Positions 8,437 to 16,790 of a stretch of 64,000 nt of DNA are shown here, piece after piece. The stretch's first letter is position 1, and every line of letters begins with the position of its first letter. The stretch covers positions 488,438 to 552,437 of the forward strand of contig DLCG01000008.1 in NCBI GenBank assembly GCA_002480495.1. Reading direction: 5' to 3'. Position numbers and translations under genes: made by a program. The notes under the pieces are model-generated. The model had not been told where the DNA came from, ran no database searches, and saw only the letters and a list, made by a program, of their open reading frames with translations. This DNA is from Rhodobiaceae bacterium UBA7804. Lineage in GTDB: Bacteria; Pseudomonadota; Alphaproteobacteria; Parvibaculales; Parvibaculaceae.

Positions 8437-9294
8437 TCAGTAAGGCCGGTCGCCAATAATGGTAACGCGTTCCATCTTGCGCAGCGCCGGCCAATAGTCC
8501 GACACAGCGTAATGCTGGCAGGCGCGATTGTCCCAGAAAGCGATCGAGTTCGCCTTCCAGCGGAAGCGGCACTGATACTCGGGGATCGCCGCTTGTGCAT
8601 ACAGATGCGCGAGCAAAGCATCGGACGCCTCCTTCTCCATGCCAACAATGTGCTGAGTGAAGGCGACGTTCACATAGATGCCCTTGCGACCCGTTTCCGG
8701 ATGTGTCCGTACCACGGGATGCTCGACCTTCGGATATTTCCGGTTCATGGCCTCGATTTCCTCGGGCGTCTTTCCCCTCTTCTGCATCAGCACACGGAAG
8801 TGTGCGAAGTCGTGGACTGCGACTGCACCTTCGATCTTCTCCTTCACCTCGTCGGAAAGCCCGTCATAGGCCGCATACATGTCGGAGAAGAGCGTATCCC
8901 CGCCCACTTCCGGCACTTCCACCGCGCGGAGAACGGAACCAAGCGAGGGACATTCGCGCCAGGTCACATCGCTGTGCCACTTGTTCTCCTTGCCTGGCCG
9001 GTCTCGGTCATGCGTGATGGCGAGCACTTCCGGAAAACCATCCTTGTGCGGCGCAAAGGGATGCACCTCGAGCTCACCGAAATTTCGTGCAAATGCCAGG
9101 TGCTGCTCGGTGGTTATGTCCTGCTCACGAAAAAAGATCACCTTCCATTCCAGCAAGGCTTCGCGAAGCGCTGCCCGCGTCTCCTCATCCACGGGTTTCG
9201 ACAGGTGGATGCCGGAAACTTCCGCACCGATCGTCGGTGTCAGTGGCGCGATGGAAAGTGCCGCCGTTCTCGACCGCACGGCTGCCTGGCTCAT
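8437..9294 (-). CDS. TauD/TfdA-family Fe(II)/2-oxoglutarate dioxygenase
   Basis: Cytosolic dioxygenase of 285 residues coupling 2-oxoglutarate decarboxylation to substrate hydroxylation. The iron facial triad is visible: His107 and Asp109 in KWHSDV, and the distal His261 in CQHYAVSDY. The family motif GGDTLFSDMY and the 2-oxoglutarate-binding Arg near the C-terminus (LRKMERVTI) are also present. The start codon has only a modest AGGGAGG a few bases upstream. It is divergent from an IclR-type regulator, with an AATTCC/GGAATT palindrome between them, so inducible expression by the regulator's ligand is likely. Two paralogues lie at 16791-18571. The substrate is unknown; members act on taurine, phenoxyacetates, alkyl sulfates and others. 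Confidence 0.9.
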   Translation of the reverse strand: MSQAAVRSRTAALSIAPLTPTIGAEVSGIHLSKPVDEETRAALREALLEWKVIFFREQDITTEQHLAFARNFGELEVHPFAPHKDGFPEVLAITHDRDRPGKENKWHSDVTWRECPSLGSVLRAVEVPEVGGDTLFSDMYAAYDGLSDEVKEKIEGAVAVHDFAHFRVLMQKRGKTPEEIEAMNRKYPKVEHPVVRTHPETGRKGIYVNVAFTQHIVGMEKEASDALLAHLYAQAAIPEYQCRFRWKANSIAFWDNRACQHYAVSDYWPALRKMERVTIIGDRPY

Positions 9295-9376
9295 GATCGT
9301 CCTCCCTTGCGGATACTCTAATCCCCGCCGAAAAACCTAGCGGCCCGAAAGACATCAAGCGCCCTCTAAATTTGGC

Positions 9377-9395
9377 AATTCCACAATGCGGAATT
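9377..9395. promoter_or_regulatory. Candidate IclR operator between dioxygenase and regulator
   Basis: Inverted repeat AATTCC (9377-9382) and GGAATT (9390-9395) with a 7-nt spacer, in the 132-bp divergent region. A TTCC-N7-GGAA layout is compatible with known IclR-family operators. Confidence 0.5.
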
Positions 9396-9426
9396 AGAAT
9401 GACGCCTTGTGGATTGGAGATGTCCC

Positions 9427-10221
9427 ATGCCGCGCTCGCCCGGCGATATCGAAGGAGTGCAACCTGTCCTGCGCAGCCTTGCCGTTCTTGAAGCGCTGAA
9501 TGCGGCGGGAACGGCAACGCTCATGCAGCTGCATGAATCGACCGGATTGCCAAAACCCACACTGGTTCGGCTTCTCGACACGATGATAGCGGGCGGATAT
9601 GTGCGGCGCATCTCGCGAAACGCGGGCTATACGCTGACCGAACGCGTACTCCGGCTTTCGAGCGGCTTCAGACACGGAGATCTTGTCGTCGAAGCATCGC
9701 GCCCTTTCCTTTCCGCAATTACGGCAGAACACAAATGGCCGGTCGCCCTTGCGACCCTCGACCGTGACGCCATGCTGGTGCGCATCTCCACACGGCATGA
9801 GAGCCCATTGAGCACGGATCCCGACTGGTTGAACCGGCGGCTCGCCATGCTGCTTTCCGCACTTGGCCGGGCTTATCTAGCCTTCTGCCCGGAAGAAGAG
9901 CGCCGCCTTATCCTAGCCATTCTGAGAACGTCCAAGGCGGCAATGAATGCGCAGGCGAGAGACGAGAGATATGTCGCGTCCCTGCTCGCCGGCGTCAGAA
10001 GGGCAGGCTACGCAACAACCGCACCGATGCGCGGAGATTCCGCAATGGGCATTGCCGTCCCGGTCATGGAGGGAGAGAGGGTCGCTGCCTGCATCACCAT
10101 GCGGTATCTGGGATCGACGATGAATGAAGCGGAAGCTGCAAAGCGGTATCTCGGTGCGATGCAAAATGCAGCAAAAGCGATCGCCGCAGCGCATCAGCGG
10201 ATGGTGCTCAGCGGCGCGTGA
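9427..10221 (+). CDS. IclR-family transcriptional regulator
   Basis: Regulator of 264 residues. An N-terminal winged helix-turn-helix (QPVLRSLAVLEALNAAG through LPKPTLVRLLDTMIAGGYV, about 7-60) is followed by the IclR effector domain (about 75-250), with the typical ALGRAYLAF and GDSAMGIAVPV stretches. ATG 9427 is preferred, with GGAGA 7 nt before it. GTG 9409 is an alternative. It faces a TfdA-type dioxygenase gene and probably controls it in response to that enzyme's substrate or product. Its stop codon overlaps the end of the convergent GH5 gene by 14 bp, leaving no room for a terminator between the two. Confidence 0.9.
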   Translation: MPRSPGDIEGVQPVLRSLAVLEALNAAGTATLMQLHESTGLPKPTLVRLLDTMIAGGYVRRISRNAGYTLTERVLRLSSGFRHGDLVVEASRPFLSAITAEHKWPVALATLDRDAMLVRISTRHESPLSTDPDWLNRRLAMLLSALGRAYLAFCPEEERRLILAILRTSKAAMNAQARDERYVASLLAGVRRAGYATTAPMRGDSAMGIAVPVMEGERVAACITMRYLGSTMNEAEAAKRYLGAMQNAAKAIAAAHQRMVLSGA

Positions 10222-12178
10222 TCATCACCGCCACCTTGTCCGAACCCACGGCATGAACCAGGAGACGCTGGTTTTCCTCGTCGCGCATTGCCTCGCCGCC
10301 TTCGACTTCCACATCATATCCGTTCGGATATTGCAGCCGGGGCACGAAGATTTCGGTCTCGCCCCTCCCTTCGGCTTCATAGACAAAACGGAAAGTCCCC
10401 GTTTCCCGCTTGAACTTCATTTTAAGGGGGCGTCCCGCGACAACCCGCGCGTAGGGTCTGACAAAACCCTTGAGAGCGCGACCTCCACTATTGATGTCGG
10501 CCGGATCGCTCCGCTGGTCGATACTGTAGATGGACAGGTCTTCCTGGTTCCAGCCGTCGCCGACCGCCTGATCGTTCCTGTTGGAAGCCGTATAATTCCA
10601 TTGCGTCGAGTTCATGAGCAACTGATCGAGCGCGTTGTACATGAGATCGAGTGCAATGATGTGTTTTTCCCAGGGACCTTCCGACCTGTCTCCCGCGTCC
10701 CACGCCTTGTATGCGGCAGCATCGTCCAAGTCGAAAGGGATACCGAATTCACCGAGAAGCGCAGGTGCGCCAGTGCCTGAATTGAGCGTCCTCGATGCAT
10801 CCTTGAGACGACCGAGCTGACGCACATAGGAGGCTTCGATCGCATCCGCGCCTTCCGTCGTACGTCCGGTATATGGATTGATCTTCACGGGAAAATCAAA
10901 ACGCTTGGTCGAAAGCGTAACGATGTCGTACCAGTGGCTGGCATTCACAGTCCGCTCTGGCGTATCCGGTGGGAAGCCGTGCCCAAGCCCCGAACCGGGA
11001 TCGAGTTCGGCGAAGAGCAACCAGTCCTTGTTGATCGCGCGAACGCGCTCGGCAACGTGAGTGAAGAACGGCCCCATGAAGTCCTTCTCCATCTCGAAGC
11101 GCCGCCCGTTTCGCTCGAGGAAGAACTCTTCGTCCATCACCTCGATTTCGCCGCCTGCGAGACGATAGACGCCTGCGCGTTCAAAGGGACAGGCGCGCCC
11201 TTCCTTCCAGATCGACACGCCATCCGGATTGACCAGTACGTCGCGCTTCCTCACGACTGCGCGCTGCTCCCAGTCGATCCCCATTTCGGGGATTTCCCTC
11301 GCAAGGCCGCGCGCCACGGCAAAGCCATCCAGCGGCGACCATGCAAGCCCCGGCCGCGCCGGGAAGGGGTTCTTCTCGCTCGGCCCCAGATGACGATAGC
11401 TCATCGAAAGGCCGACATAGCCCGAGCCCGGCTCGTTCAACGAATCGAAGCCGATGACATTCGAGAGGTCCTTCACCCTCTCCGCCACGGCTTCCATCGC
11501 GCCCAGGTAGTGCTCTTGCAGGAAATCCTGCGCCGGCCGGCCATGCACCAGGAAATCGGGGCAGAAGGTGTTTCCGGCAAAGAACAGCGTCCACATGATG
11601 GCGTTTGCCGGATATTTGTAATTCTGCGACCAGGTCATGGTCGGGTAGTTTTCTTCCTGCCTCCCTCCGCGCGCGAAGTCATACTTGTACTGCATGACAT
11701 GGGCGGCACCAGCCGCATGGAACCTGGTGAAGTCGAGGCCGACGGCATCGAACAACCATCCCGGAGCGCCGTCGCCGCCGGTCATCCGGCTCCATACGTC
11801 CTGATGAAAGTCGACAAAGACATACATGCCGTAGTCGTCGGCCTTGCGGCAGATAGCGGCGAAATAATCGAGATAGGCTTCGTCGTAGCGTTTCGGCCCC
11901 TCATGTTCGACCGCTTCCCATGTCGTAAGGAGGCGCAGGCAGTTGAAACCCCAAGCCTTCAGGCGGGCGAGATGTTCATCGGCTTCCGCGAGAGGAAAAG
12001 GCCGCCCAACGAAGGAAACGGTCCTGTGATCGGCAAAATCAGTCGGAATGTTCGTATGCCCGTTCGGCGTGAATGGCACTTTGCAGTCACCGCCCAGATT
12101 GACGCCGCGCAAGAGGCGCGTCCGCCCCTCGGCATCCCGAAACCATTCCCCATCGATATCGAGCCGCGGCAACGCCAT
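10208..12178 (-). CDS. GH5 glycosidase, endoglycoceramidase-like
   Basis: Glycoside hydrolase of 656 residues with a GH5 (beta/alpha)8 barrel followed by a C-terminal beta-rich domain (after about residue 530). The acid/base glutamate is Glu249 in DSLNEPGSGY and the nucleophile is Glu477 in LLGEFGIPFD. HQDVWS and SHWYDIV are further active-site strands. The sequence pattern (RGVNLGGDCK, NEPGSGY, HWYD) fits endoglycoceramidase or cellulase-like GH5 proteins. I see no signal peptide from ATG 12178, which has GGGAGGACGAT upstream, so a cytosolic form is expected. That is unusual for a glycosphingolipid hydrolase and argues for an intracellular glycolipid or glycoside substrate. It is divergent from a serine hydrolase gene. 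Confidence 0.82.
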   Translation of the reverse strand: MALPRLDIDGEWFRDAEGRTRLLRGVNLGGDCKVPFTPNGHTNIPTDFADHRTVSFVGRPFPLAEADEHLARLKAWGFNCLRLLTTWEAVEHEGPKRYDEAYLDYFAAICRKADDYGMYVFVDFHQDVWSRMTGGDGAPGWLFDAVGLDFTRFHAAGAAHVMQYKYDFARGGRQEENYPTMTWSQNYKYPANAIMWTLFFAGNTFCPDFLVHGRPAQDFLQEHYLGAMEAVAERVKDLSNVIGFDSLNEPGSGYVGLSMSYRHLGPSEKNPFPARPGLAWSPLDGFAVARGLAREIPEMGIDWEQRAVVRKRDVLVNPDGVSIWKEGRACPFERAGVYRLAGGEIEVMDEEFFLERNGRRFEMEKDFMGPFFTHVAERVRAINKDWLLFAELDPGSGLGHGFPPDTPERTVNASHWYDIVTLSTKRFDFPVKINPYTGRTTEGADAIEASYVRQLGRLKDASRTLNSGTGAPALLGEFGIPFDLDDAAAYKAWDAGDRSEGPWEKHIIALDLMYNALDQLLMNSTQWNYTASNRNDQAVGDGWNQEDLSIYSIDQRSDPADINSGGRALKGFVRPYARVVAGRPLKMKFKRETGTFRFVYEAEGRGETEIFVPRLQYPNGYDVEVEGGEAMRDEENQRLLVHAVGSDKVAVMITRR

Positions 12179-12290
12179 ATCGTCCTCCCATTTTCCCTGT
12201 CCGAGGATAACGGGGTGTGGCGGCGGGGAACAGACACAAGCGCAGGATTTGCAACCCCGGCCCCAAGGAGGCACCATCGGGCCCTTGAGA

Positions 12291-13370
12291 ATGGGGAGCC
12301 CGAAAGACGTGAACGCACCGACAAGAGAGAAACTGCCGCCGCTACCGGCACAACCCGAAGGTGTCGCCTGGCCGACGAGGGAATGGCCAGAAGGCGATCT
12401 TCCCCACGGTACGGATGTAAAGCGTCTCAAGATGCTGATGGATCACGCCTTTGCCGAGAAGGCGCCTGCCGATCTCGGCGAGACCCACGCCGTCGTGATC
12501 GTCAAGGGCGGGAAGCTTGTTCACGAACGCTACTGGGCAGGGTTCGGCCCCGATGTCACCTGCCCTTCATGGTCGAAGGCAAAGAGCATAACGCATGCGT
12601 TGGTCGGCATCCTAGCGGGCGAGGAAAAACTGGATATTCATGCCCCCGCCGACGTGCCGGAATGGGCGGACAAGAGCGATCCGCGAAACCCGATCACTCT
12701 CGACCTGTTGCTTCGTATGTCGAGCGGCATCGCCTTTCGCGAGGACTATGTGCCGGAACATCCTTCCGACGTGATCGAGATGCTCTGGGGGGCCGGCAAA
12801 GACGATGTCGCACATTTCGCCGCTAGTTTCCCTCTGGAGCATGAACCGGGGAGCTACTGGTCCTATGCGAGCGGCACGACGAATATCGTTGCCCGCGCGG
12901 CTGCGCGTGCCGCTGGCGCTTTCGGAAATGATTTCGAGGCTTTCATGCGGGAGCGGCTCTTTCATCCACTGGGCATGAAGAGCGCCACACCCAAATTCGA
13001 TGCAGCAGGCACCTTCATCGGGTCTTCCTTCTGCTTTTGTACGCCGCGCGACTTTGCACGCTTCGGATACCTGTATCTGCGAGACGGCATGTGGGAAGGA
13101 AAACGTCTCCTTCCCGAAGGCTGGGTCGATTATGCGCGTACACCGACATGGCAGCAGGCGGGCGTCGAGGAAGGCCCATATGGCGCACATTGGTGGCTCG
13201 ACATTGCAGGTCCGGGCAGCTTTTCGGCGAACGGCTATGAAGGCCAGTACACAGTGGTCGTGCCCGAACTCGACATGGTGCTGGTCCGCCACGGCAAGAC
13301 TCCGCTCGAAGCAAAACTCAATCCGAAGAAATGGATCGCGGAGGTGGTGGACTGTTTCAGGCCCTCCTGA
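12291..13370 (+). CDS. Serine hydrolase, class C beta-lactamase/esterase fold
   Basis: Protein of about 359 residues with the beta-lactamase/D-Ala-D-Ala carboxypeptidase fold. The SxxK catalytic motif is SWSK (Ser93-Lys96). The second motif is a YAS in SYWSYASGTTN, and a late HGK in VLVRHGKTP fills the KTG-like position. Most such stand-alone proteins are esterases or amidases rather than antibiotic-resistance enzymes. The start is uncertain. ATG 12291 has no close ribosome-binding site, while AAGGAGG at 12265-12271 lies just ahead of in-frame ATC 12276 and TTG 12285. No signal peptide is obvious. It is divergent from the GH5 gene and tail-overlaps the membrane protein at 13357-13758 by 14 bp. 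Confidence 0.85.
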   Translation: MGSPKDVNAPTREKLPPLPAQPEGVAWPTREWPEGDLPHGTDVKRLKMLMDHAFAEKAPADLGETHAVVIVKGGKLVHERYWAGFGPDVTCPSWSKAKSITHALVGILAGEEKLDIHAPADVPEWADKSDPRNPITLDLLLRMSSGIAFREDYVPEHPSDVIEMLWGAGKDDVAHFAASFPLEHEPGSYWSYASGTTNIVARAAARAAGAFGNDFEAFMRERLFHPLGMKSATPKFDAAGTFIGSSFCFCTPRDFARFGYLYLRDGMWEGKRLLPEGWVDYARTPTWQQAGVEEGPYGAHWWLDIAGPGSFSANGYEGQYTVVVPELDMVLVRHGKTPLEAKLNPKKWIAEVVDCFRPS

Positions 13371-13758
13371 AGCGAAAACTCCAGCCGCAAAGCCCCGCCG
13401 TGACCGTACCCGGCAGGATCACACCCAACCAGTCGGTCGGCGTGCCGCCGGGAGCAGCGGCACAACCTTCCGCTATATCGACCAGATGGCCGACCGCATG
13501 ACCGGCCATGAAGATGGTGGTCACGAGCAGGGCTCCGACCGAGCCCGTCGGGCGCCATGCGGCTAGAGCGAGGCCTGCCGCAGAAGCCAGATAGGCCGTG
13601 CCGATGTCGCGGATAAAATGAGCGTTTGCCGCTCCCGTTAGCGCGAGTTCCGGTATGGCGGCAAACCAGCCCAGGGGATCGAGCATCATGCGGATTGCGT
13701 TCGCCAGCGCAAAAACCGTCAAAAGCCCGCAAACTGTTCGAAAAATCGTCCGTTCCAT
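13357..13758 (-). CDS. Small integral membrane protein, unknown function
   Basis: Hydrophobic protein of 133 residues with about four predicted membrane segments (FRTVCGLLTVFALANAI; GTAYLASAAGLALAAW; VGALLVTTIFMAGHAVGHLV; LGVILPGTVTAGLCGW). Conserved-looking polar residues are Arg/Asp in the first loop and two His in the third helix. I cannot assign a family with certainty; the layout resembles small DoxX/DUF4345-like membrane proteins. Its ATG (complement of 13756-13758) overlaps ATG 13757-13759 on the other strand. The 3' end overlaps the convergent serine hydrolase gene by 14 bp. Confidence 0.7.
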   Translation of the reverse strand: MERTIFRTVCGLLTVFALANAIRMMLDPLGWFAAIPELALTGAANAHFIRDIGTAYLASAAGLALAAWRPTGSVGALLVTTIFMAGHAVGHLVDIAEGCAAAPGGTPTDWLGVILPGTVTAGLCGWSFRFRRA

Positions 13759-13876
13759 GACCTCAGACTATGGCTGGCAGGATAATGCCGACAGAACCAC
13801 AGTCCGAGATTTACGAGAGCCAATTCCCGTTCGCTCTCGTGTAGACTTCACTCCACGAACCAGAAGGGGCAAGGCG

Positions 13877-14173
13877 TTGGGAAGCGTGGTCCGGTTTCCG
13901 GGCGATCTCATCACGGAACATGACAGGCGGCGGCTGACACAGGCCGCCGAGGGGTCCCCGTTCGATCTCGAGTTCCGCAAGAATGCGCAGGGCGTTCTCG
14001 CACCCTACCTGACACGCTGCGGACACCTGCGGCCCAGCTTTCGTCTGAGAAAGACGCCGGAGGGCTGGGAAGCGATTTCGATAGGCGCGGACGACGCAGG
14101 CACCGTGGTGGCGCGGGGGCGCAGCGCCCGGGCGCTTTTCAGTGCGCTTTTCCCCTCGCCCTGCCAGGACTGA
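13877..14173 (+). CDS. Hypothetical protein, about 98 residues
   Basis: Unrecognised small soluble protein rich in Arg and Leu, with an N-terminal FPGDLITEHDRRRL helix-like region and a TRCGHLRPSFRLRKTPEGW segment. The start is uncertain. TTG 13877 has AAGGGGC 6 nt upstream and is used here. A longer version from ATG 13757 would add 40 residues of poor quality and would overlap the divergent membrane gene's start codon. The stop is 31 nt before the next serine hydrolase start, so the two could be cotranscribed. No function is proposed. Confidence 0.55.
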   Translation: MGSVVRFPGDLITEHDRRRLTQAAEGSPFDLEFRKNAQGVLAPYLTRCGHLRPSFRLRKTPEGWEAISIGADDAGTVVARGRSARALFSALFPSPCQD

Positions 14174-14204
14174 ACAGACAGAAAGATATCCAAGGGAGAA
14201 CCGA

Positions 14205-15446
14205 ATGAACATCATGCCCCGTATCGCGAAGCCTGAGGATGTCGGTCTGGATCCATCCCGGCTTTCGAACATCACCAATTATTTCCAGTCCTATGTGGAC
14301 CGGGGCAAGATCGCCGGTTTCTCGACCCTTATCTCCCGGCACGGGGAAATCGCTCACTTCGAGACGGCCGGACAGCGCGACCGCGAACGCGGCCTGCCAA
14401 TGGAAAAAGATACGATCTTCCGCATCTACTCGATGACGAAGCCGATCACCAGCCTCGCCCTGATGATGCTCTACGAGGAGGGACACTTCCAGCTTACCCA
14501 TCCGGTGTCGCGCTACATCCCGGCCTTCAAGAATCTGGAAGTCTGGGCTGGGGGGACCGCAGAAAAATACGAGACCAAGCCCTGCGAGCGCGAGATGACG
14601 ATCCGCGATCTGCTCACCCACACATCCGGCCTCACCTATGGCTTCATGTATGAACATCCGGTCGATGCGCTCTACCGAAAAGCGGGGATCGAAGGCGCGA
14701 ACACGGTGGGCATGACGCTAAAGGAAACGGTGGATGCACTGGCCGGCATTCCCCTTCTCTTCTCGCCGGGCACACACTGGAACTATTCCGTCGCGACGGA
14801 CGTCTGCGGCTATCTGGTCGAAGTTCTTTCCGGCCGTCCGCTGGATGAGTTCTTCGCGTCGCGCATCTTTGCGCCCCTCGGCATGAATGACACAGGCTTC
14901 TTCGTGCCGAAGGAAAAACTGAATCGGTTCGCGACAAACTATTTCCGCGACCCAAGGACGCGCAAATCCGGCATCATGGATGTCGGAGACGAAACGAGTT
15001 CCTATGCCAAACCGCCGCGCTTCCTCTCCGGCGGCGGCGGTCTCACCTCGACCATCACGGACTACTGGCGCTTCTGTCAGATGCTACTTAACGGCGGTGA
15101 GCTCGAGGGCGTGCGTCTTTGCTCGCCGAAGACCATCGAATTCATGACCATGAACCACCTGCCGGGCGGGCAAACCATGAAGGAAATGTCGATCTCCGCC
15201 TTCAGCGAACTGGCGGCGGAAGGCGCAGGCTTCGGCCTCGGCTTCCAGGTCACGCTCGATCCCGCGGAATCGCAGGCCATAGGCTCCATCGGGAATTTCT
15301 CCTGGGGCGGCGCGGCATCGACCTATTTCTGGATCGATCCGGAGGAAGACATGATTGCGATCTTCATGACGCAACTCTATCCCTCCTCGACCTATCCTTT
15401 CCGGCCTCAGCTGCAGCAACTCGTTTATGGCGCCGTGATCGAGTAG
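14205..15446 (+). CDS. Serine hydrolase, beta-lactamase/EstB-type esterase
   Basis: Protein of 413 residues with the class C beta-lactamase fold. The nucleophile motif SMTK is at Ser76-Lys79, the catalytic tyrosine is Tyr194 in HWNYSVATD, and the closing motif region is GNFSWGGAASTYFW. The arrangement and DLLTHTSGLTYGF stretch match EstB-like carboxylesterases active on short acyl esters. No signal peptide is seen, so it is probably cytosolic. ATG 14205 has AAGGGAG about 8 nt upstream. The next gene (EamA transporter) begins 17 nt after its stop, suggesting an operon of an esterase with a metabolite exporter or importer. It is not closely similar to the other serine hydrolase at 12291. Confidence 0.9.
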   Translation: MNIMPRIAKPEDVGLDPSRLSNITNYFQSYVDRGKIAGFSTLISRHGEIAHFETAGQRDRERGLPMEKDTIFRIYSMTKPITSLALMMLYEEGHFQLTHPVSRYIPAFKNLEVWAGGTAEKYETKPCEREMTIRDLLTHTSGLTYGFMYEHPVDALYRKAGIEGANTVGMTLKETVDALAGIPLLFSPGTHWNYSVATDVCGYLVEVLSGRPLDEFFASRIFAPLGMNDTGFFVPKEKLNRFATNYFRDPRTRKSGIMDVGDETSSYAKPPRFLSGGGGLTSTITDYWRFCQMLLNGGELEGVRLCSPKTIEFMTMNHLPGGQTMKEMSISAFSELAAEGAGFGLGFQVTLDPAESQAIGSIGNFSWGGAASTYFWIDPEEDMIAIFMTQLYPSSTYPFRPQLQQLVYGAVIE

Positions 15447-15462
15447 CGGTGCATCCCTCCCC

Positions 15463-16368
15463 ATGTCTCTCTGGATTCCGCTGACGATCGCGGCGGCCTT
15501 CCTGCAGAATCTGCGTTCGACACTGCAGAAACAGCTGACCGGAAAGCTCTCGGCCATAGGGGCGACCTATGTCCGCTTCGTCTATGGTCTGCCGGTCGCC
15601 GCAATCTATCTCTGGCTACTCATCGTCTTCGGCGGCGCGCCAATGCCGCATCCGAACGCGCTCTTCGTGCTCTACGCCATCATCGGCGGCGTCGTGCAGA
15701 TCTGGGGAACGGTGCTGCTCGTGGCGCTGTTCGCCTATCGCAACTTCGCGGTGGGCACGACGTATTCCAAGACGGAGACGATCCAGACCGCCCTCTTCGG
15801 GATCATCGTTCTCGGCGATCACCTGAGCCCAGGAGCACTAGCGGCAATCCTTATTTCGCTCGCAGGTGTCGTTGCGATCTCCGTCGCGCAATCACATCTG
15901 ACGCTCGCGGCCTTCTGGCGGTCGCTTGGCGATCGACCAACGCTGATGGGAATCGGTTCAGGCGCGTGTTACGGCATCGCAGCCGTATGTTACCGTGCCG
16001 CCTCGCTTTCGCTTCACGAGCCGAACTTTCTGGTTTCAGCCGGATATACGCTCGTCACCGTGCTCTTCATCCAGACCGTGGTGATGACCGCCTGGCTATT
16101 TATTCGCCACCCTGCCGAACTGTCGGCCTCATTTCGCACGTGGCAGGTGAGCGGGCTTGTCGGTCTTGCGGGAGCTCTTGCTTCTGTCGGCTGGTTCACG
16201 GCGATGACGATCCAGAACGCCGCCTATGTACGCGCGCTTGGCCAGATCGAACTGGTCTTCACCTTCATCTCCTCGCATTTTCTGTTTCGCGAAAAGACGA
16301 AAGCACTCGAACTTATCGGCATTGCTCTCGTGATCGGCGGCATTCTGCTTTTGGTTCTGGCCCGCTGA
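15463..16368 (+). CDS. EamA/DMT-superfamily transporter
   Basis: Inner-membrane protein of 301 residues with ten hydrophobic segments arranged as two five-helix EamA repeats (about 1-140 and 150-300), typical of drug/metabolite transporters. The second repeat ends in ELIGIALVIGGILLLVLAR. Related proteins export amino acids, nucleotide precursors or other small metabolites; the substrate here is unknown. The start ATG 15463 is 17 nt after the esterase stop and lacks a clear ribosome-binding site, which would fit translational coupling. A strong hairpin at 16380-16412 follows. Confidence 0.88.
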   Translation: MSLWIPLTIAAAFLQNLRSTLQKQLTGKLSAIGATYVRFVYGLPVAAIYLWLLIVFGGAPMPHPNALFVLYAIIGGVVQIWGTVLLVALFAYRNFAVGTTYSKTETIQTALFGIIVLGDHLSPGALAAILISLAGVVAISVAQSHLTLAAFWRSLGDRPTLMGIGSGACYGIAAVCYRAASLSLHEPNFLVSAGYTLVTVLFIQTVVMTAWLFIRHPAELSASFRTWQVSGLVGLAGALASVGWFTAMTIQNAAYVRALGQIELVFTFISSHFLFREKTKALELIGIALVIGGILLLVLAR

Positions 16369-16379
16369 ACTGCCCCTCG

Positions 16380-16412
16380 TCCCCGGGGCACGGCGAATGC
16401 CGGCCCCGGGGA
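16380..16412. terminator. Long GC-rich hairpin after the EamA gene
   Basis: Arms TCCCCGGGGC (16380-16389) and GCCCCGGGGA (16403-16412) pair over 10 bp. An inner CGGC/GCCG stem (16391-16394 and 16399-16402) closes a GAAT loop. There is no T tract, so it is more likely a transcript 3'-end stabiliser or weak terminator. Confidence 0.5.
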
Positions 16413-16790
16413 GTATGGGTGGTCACGGTTGGGCGAGCTGCCGCAGCGTGGGGGGCAAGGGGTCGCCGGCAACTCTCCCGTGTCCACCGCGAGGGTGCGC
16501 TCGGGTGCGCACCGACGGGGACCGATATGGAACCGGAGCGGGAAGGGAGGACCGTCCGCCACTGAGATCCAGATCGGGTTTCATCAATCAAGCTGGAACA
16601 GCTATCGGATTTCGTCCGGCCGGGGCTTGGGGGCAAATGAACCGGACGCAACCCGATATAAAAACTCTAGATCAGTCCCAACCGGCGGGAAAGAAGATTC
16701 GTCCGTAGACGCACGATTCTACCATCTCTGTCCCGCTGCGGGACAAAGCGCTCGGAAACGCATGAAAACTGCCTCCAAAATGCGGGCAAT
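16413..16790. other. Intergenic region without a supported gene
   Basis: About 380 bp between convergent genes. Short open frames exist on both strands, but they have poor composition, no ribosome-binding sites and no family resemblance. Apart from the hairpin at its left edge I see no RNA gene or repeat. It could hold a small RNA. Confidence 0.4.

Noticed and set aside
10934..12826. Plus-strand open frame of about 630 codons opposite the GH5 gene
   Set aside because: It is the antisense of a well-supported GH5 gene with catalytic motifs. It has no family pattern of its own.
12291..15446. Beta-lactamase-fold genes as antibiotic-resistance genes
   Set aside because: The motifs fit EstB-like esterases, there is no signal peptide and no ampR-type regulator.
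16397..16708. Small plus-strand frame in the 16.4-16.8 kb gap
   Set aside because: No ribosome-binding site, low-complexity Gly/Arg/Pro content and overlap with a strong hairpin.
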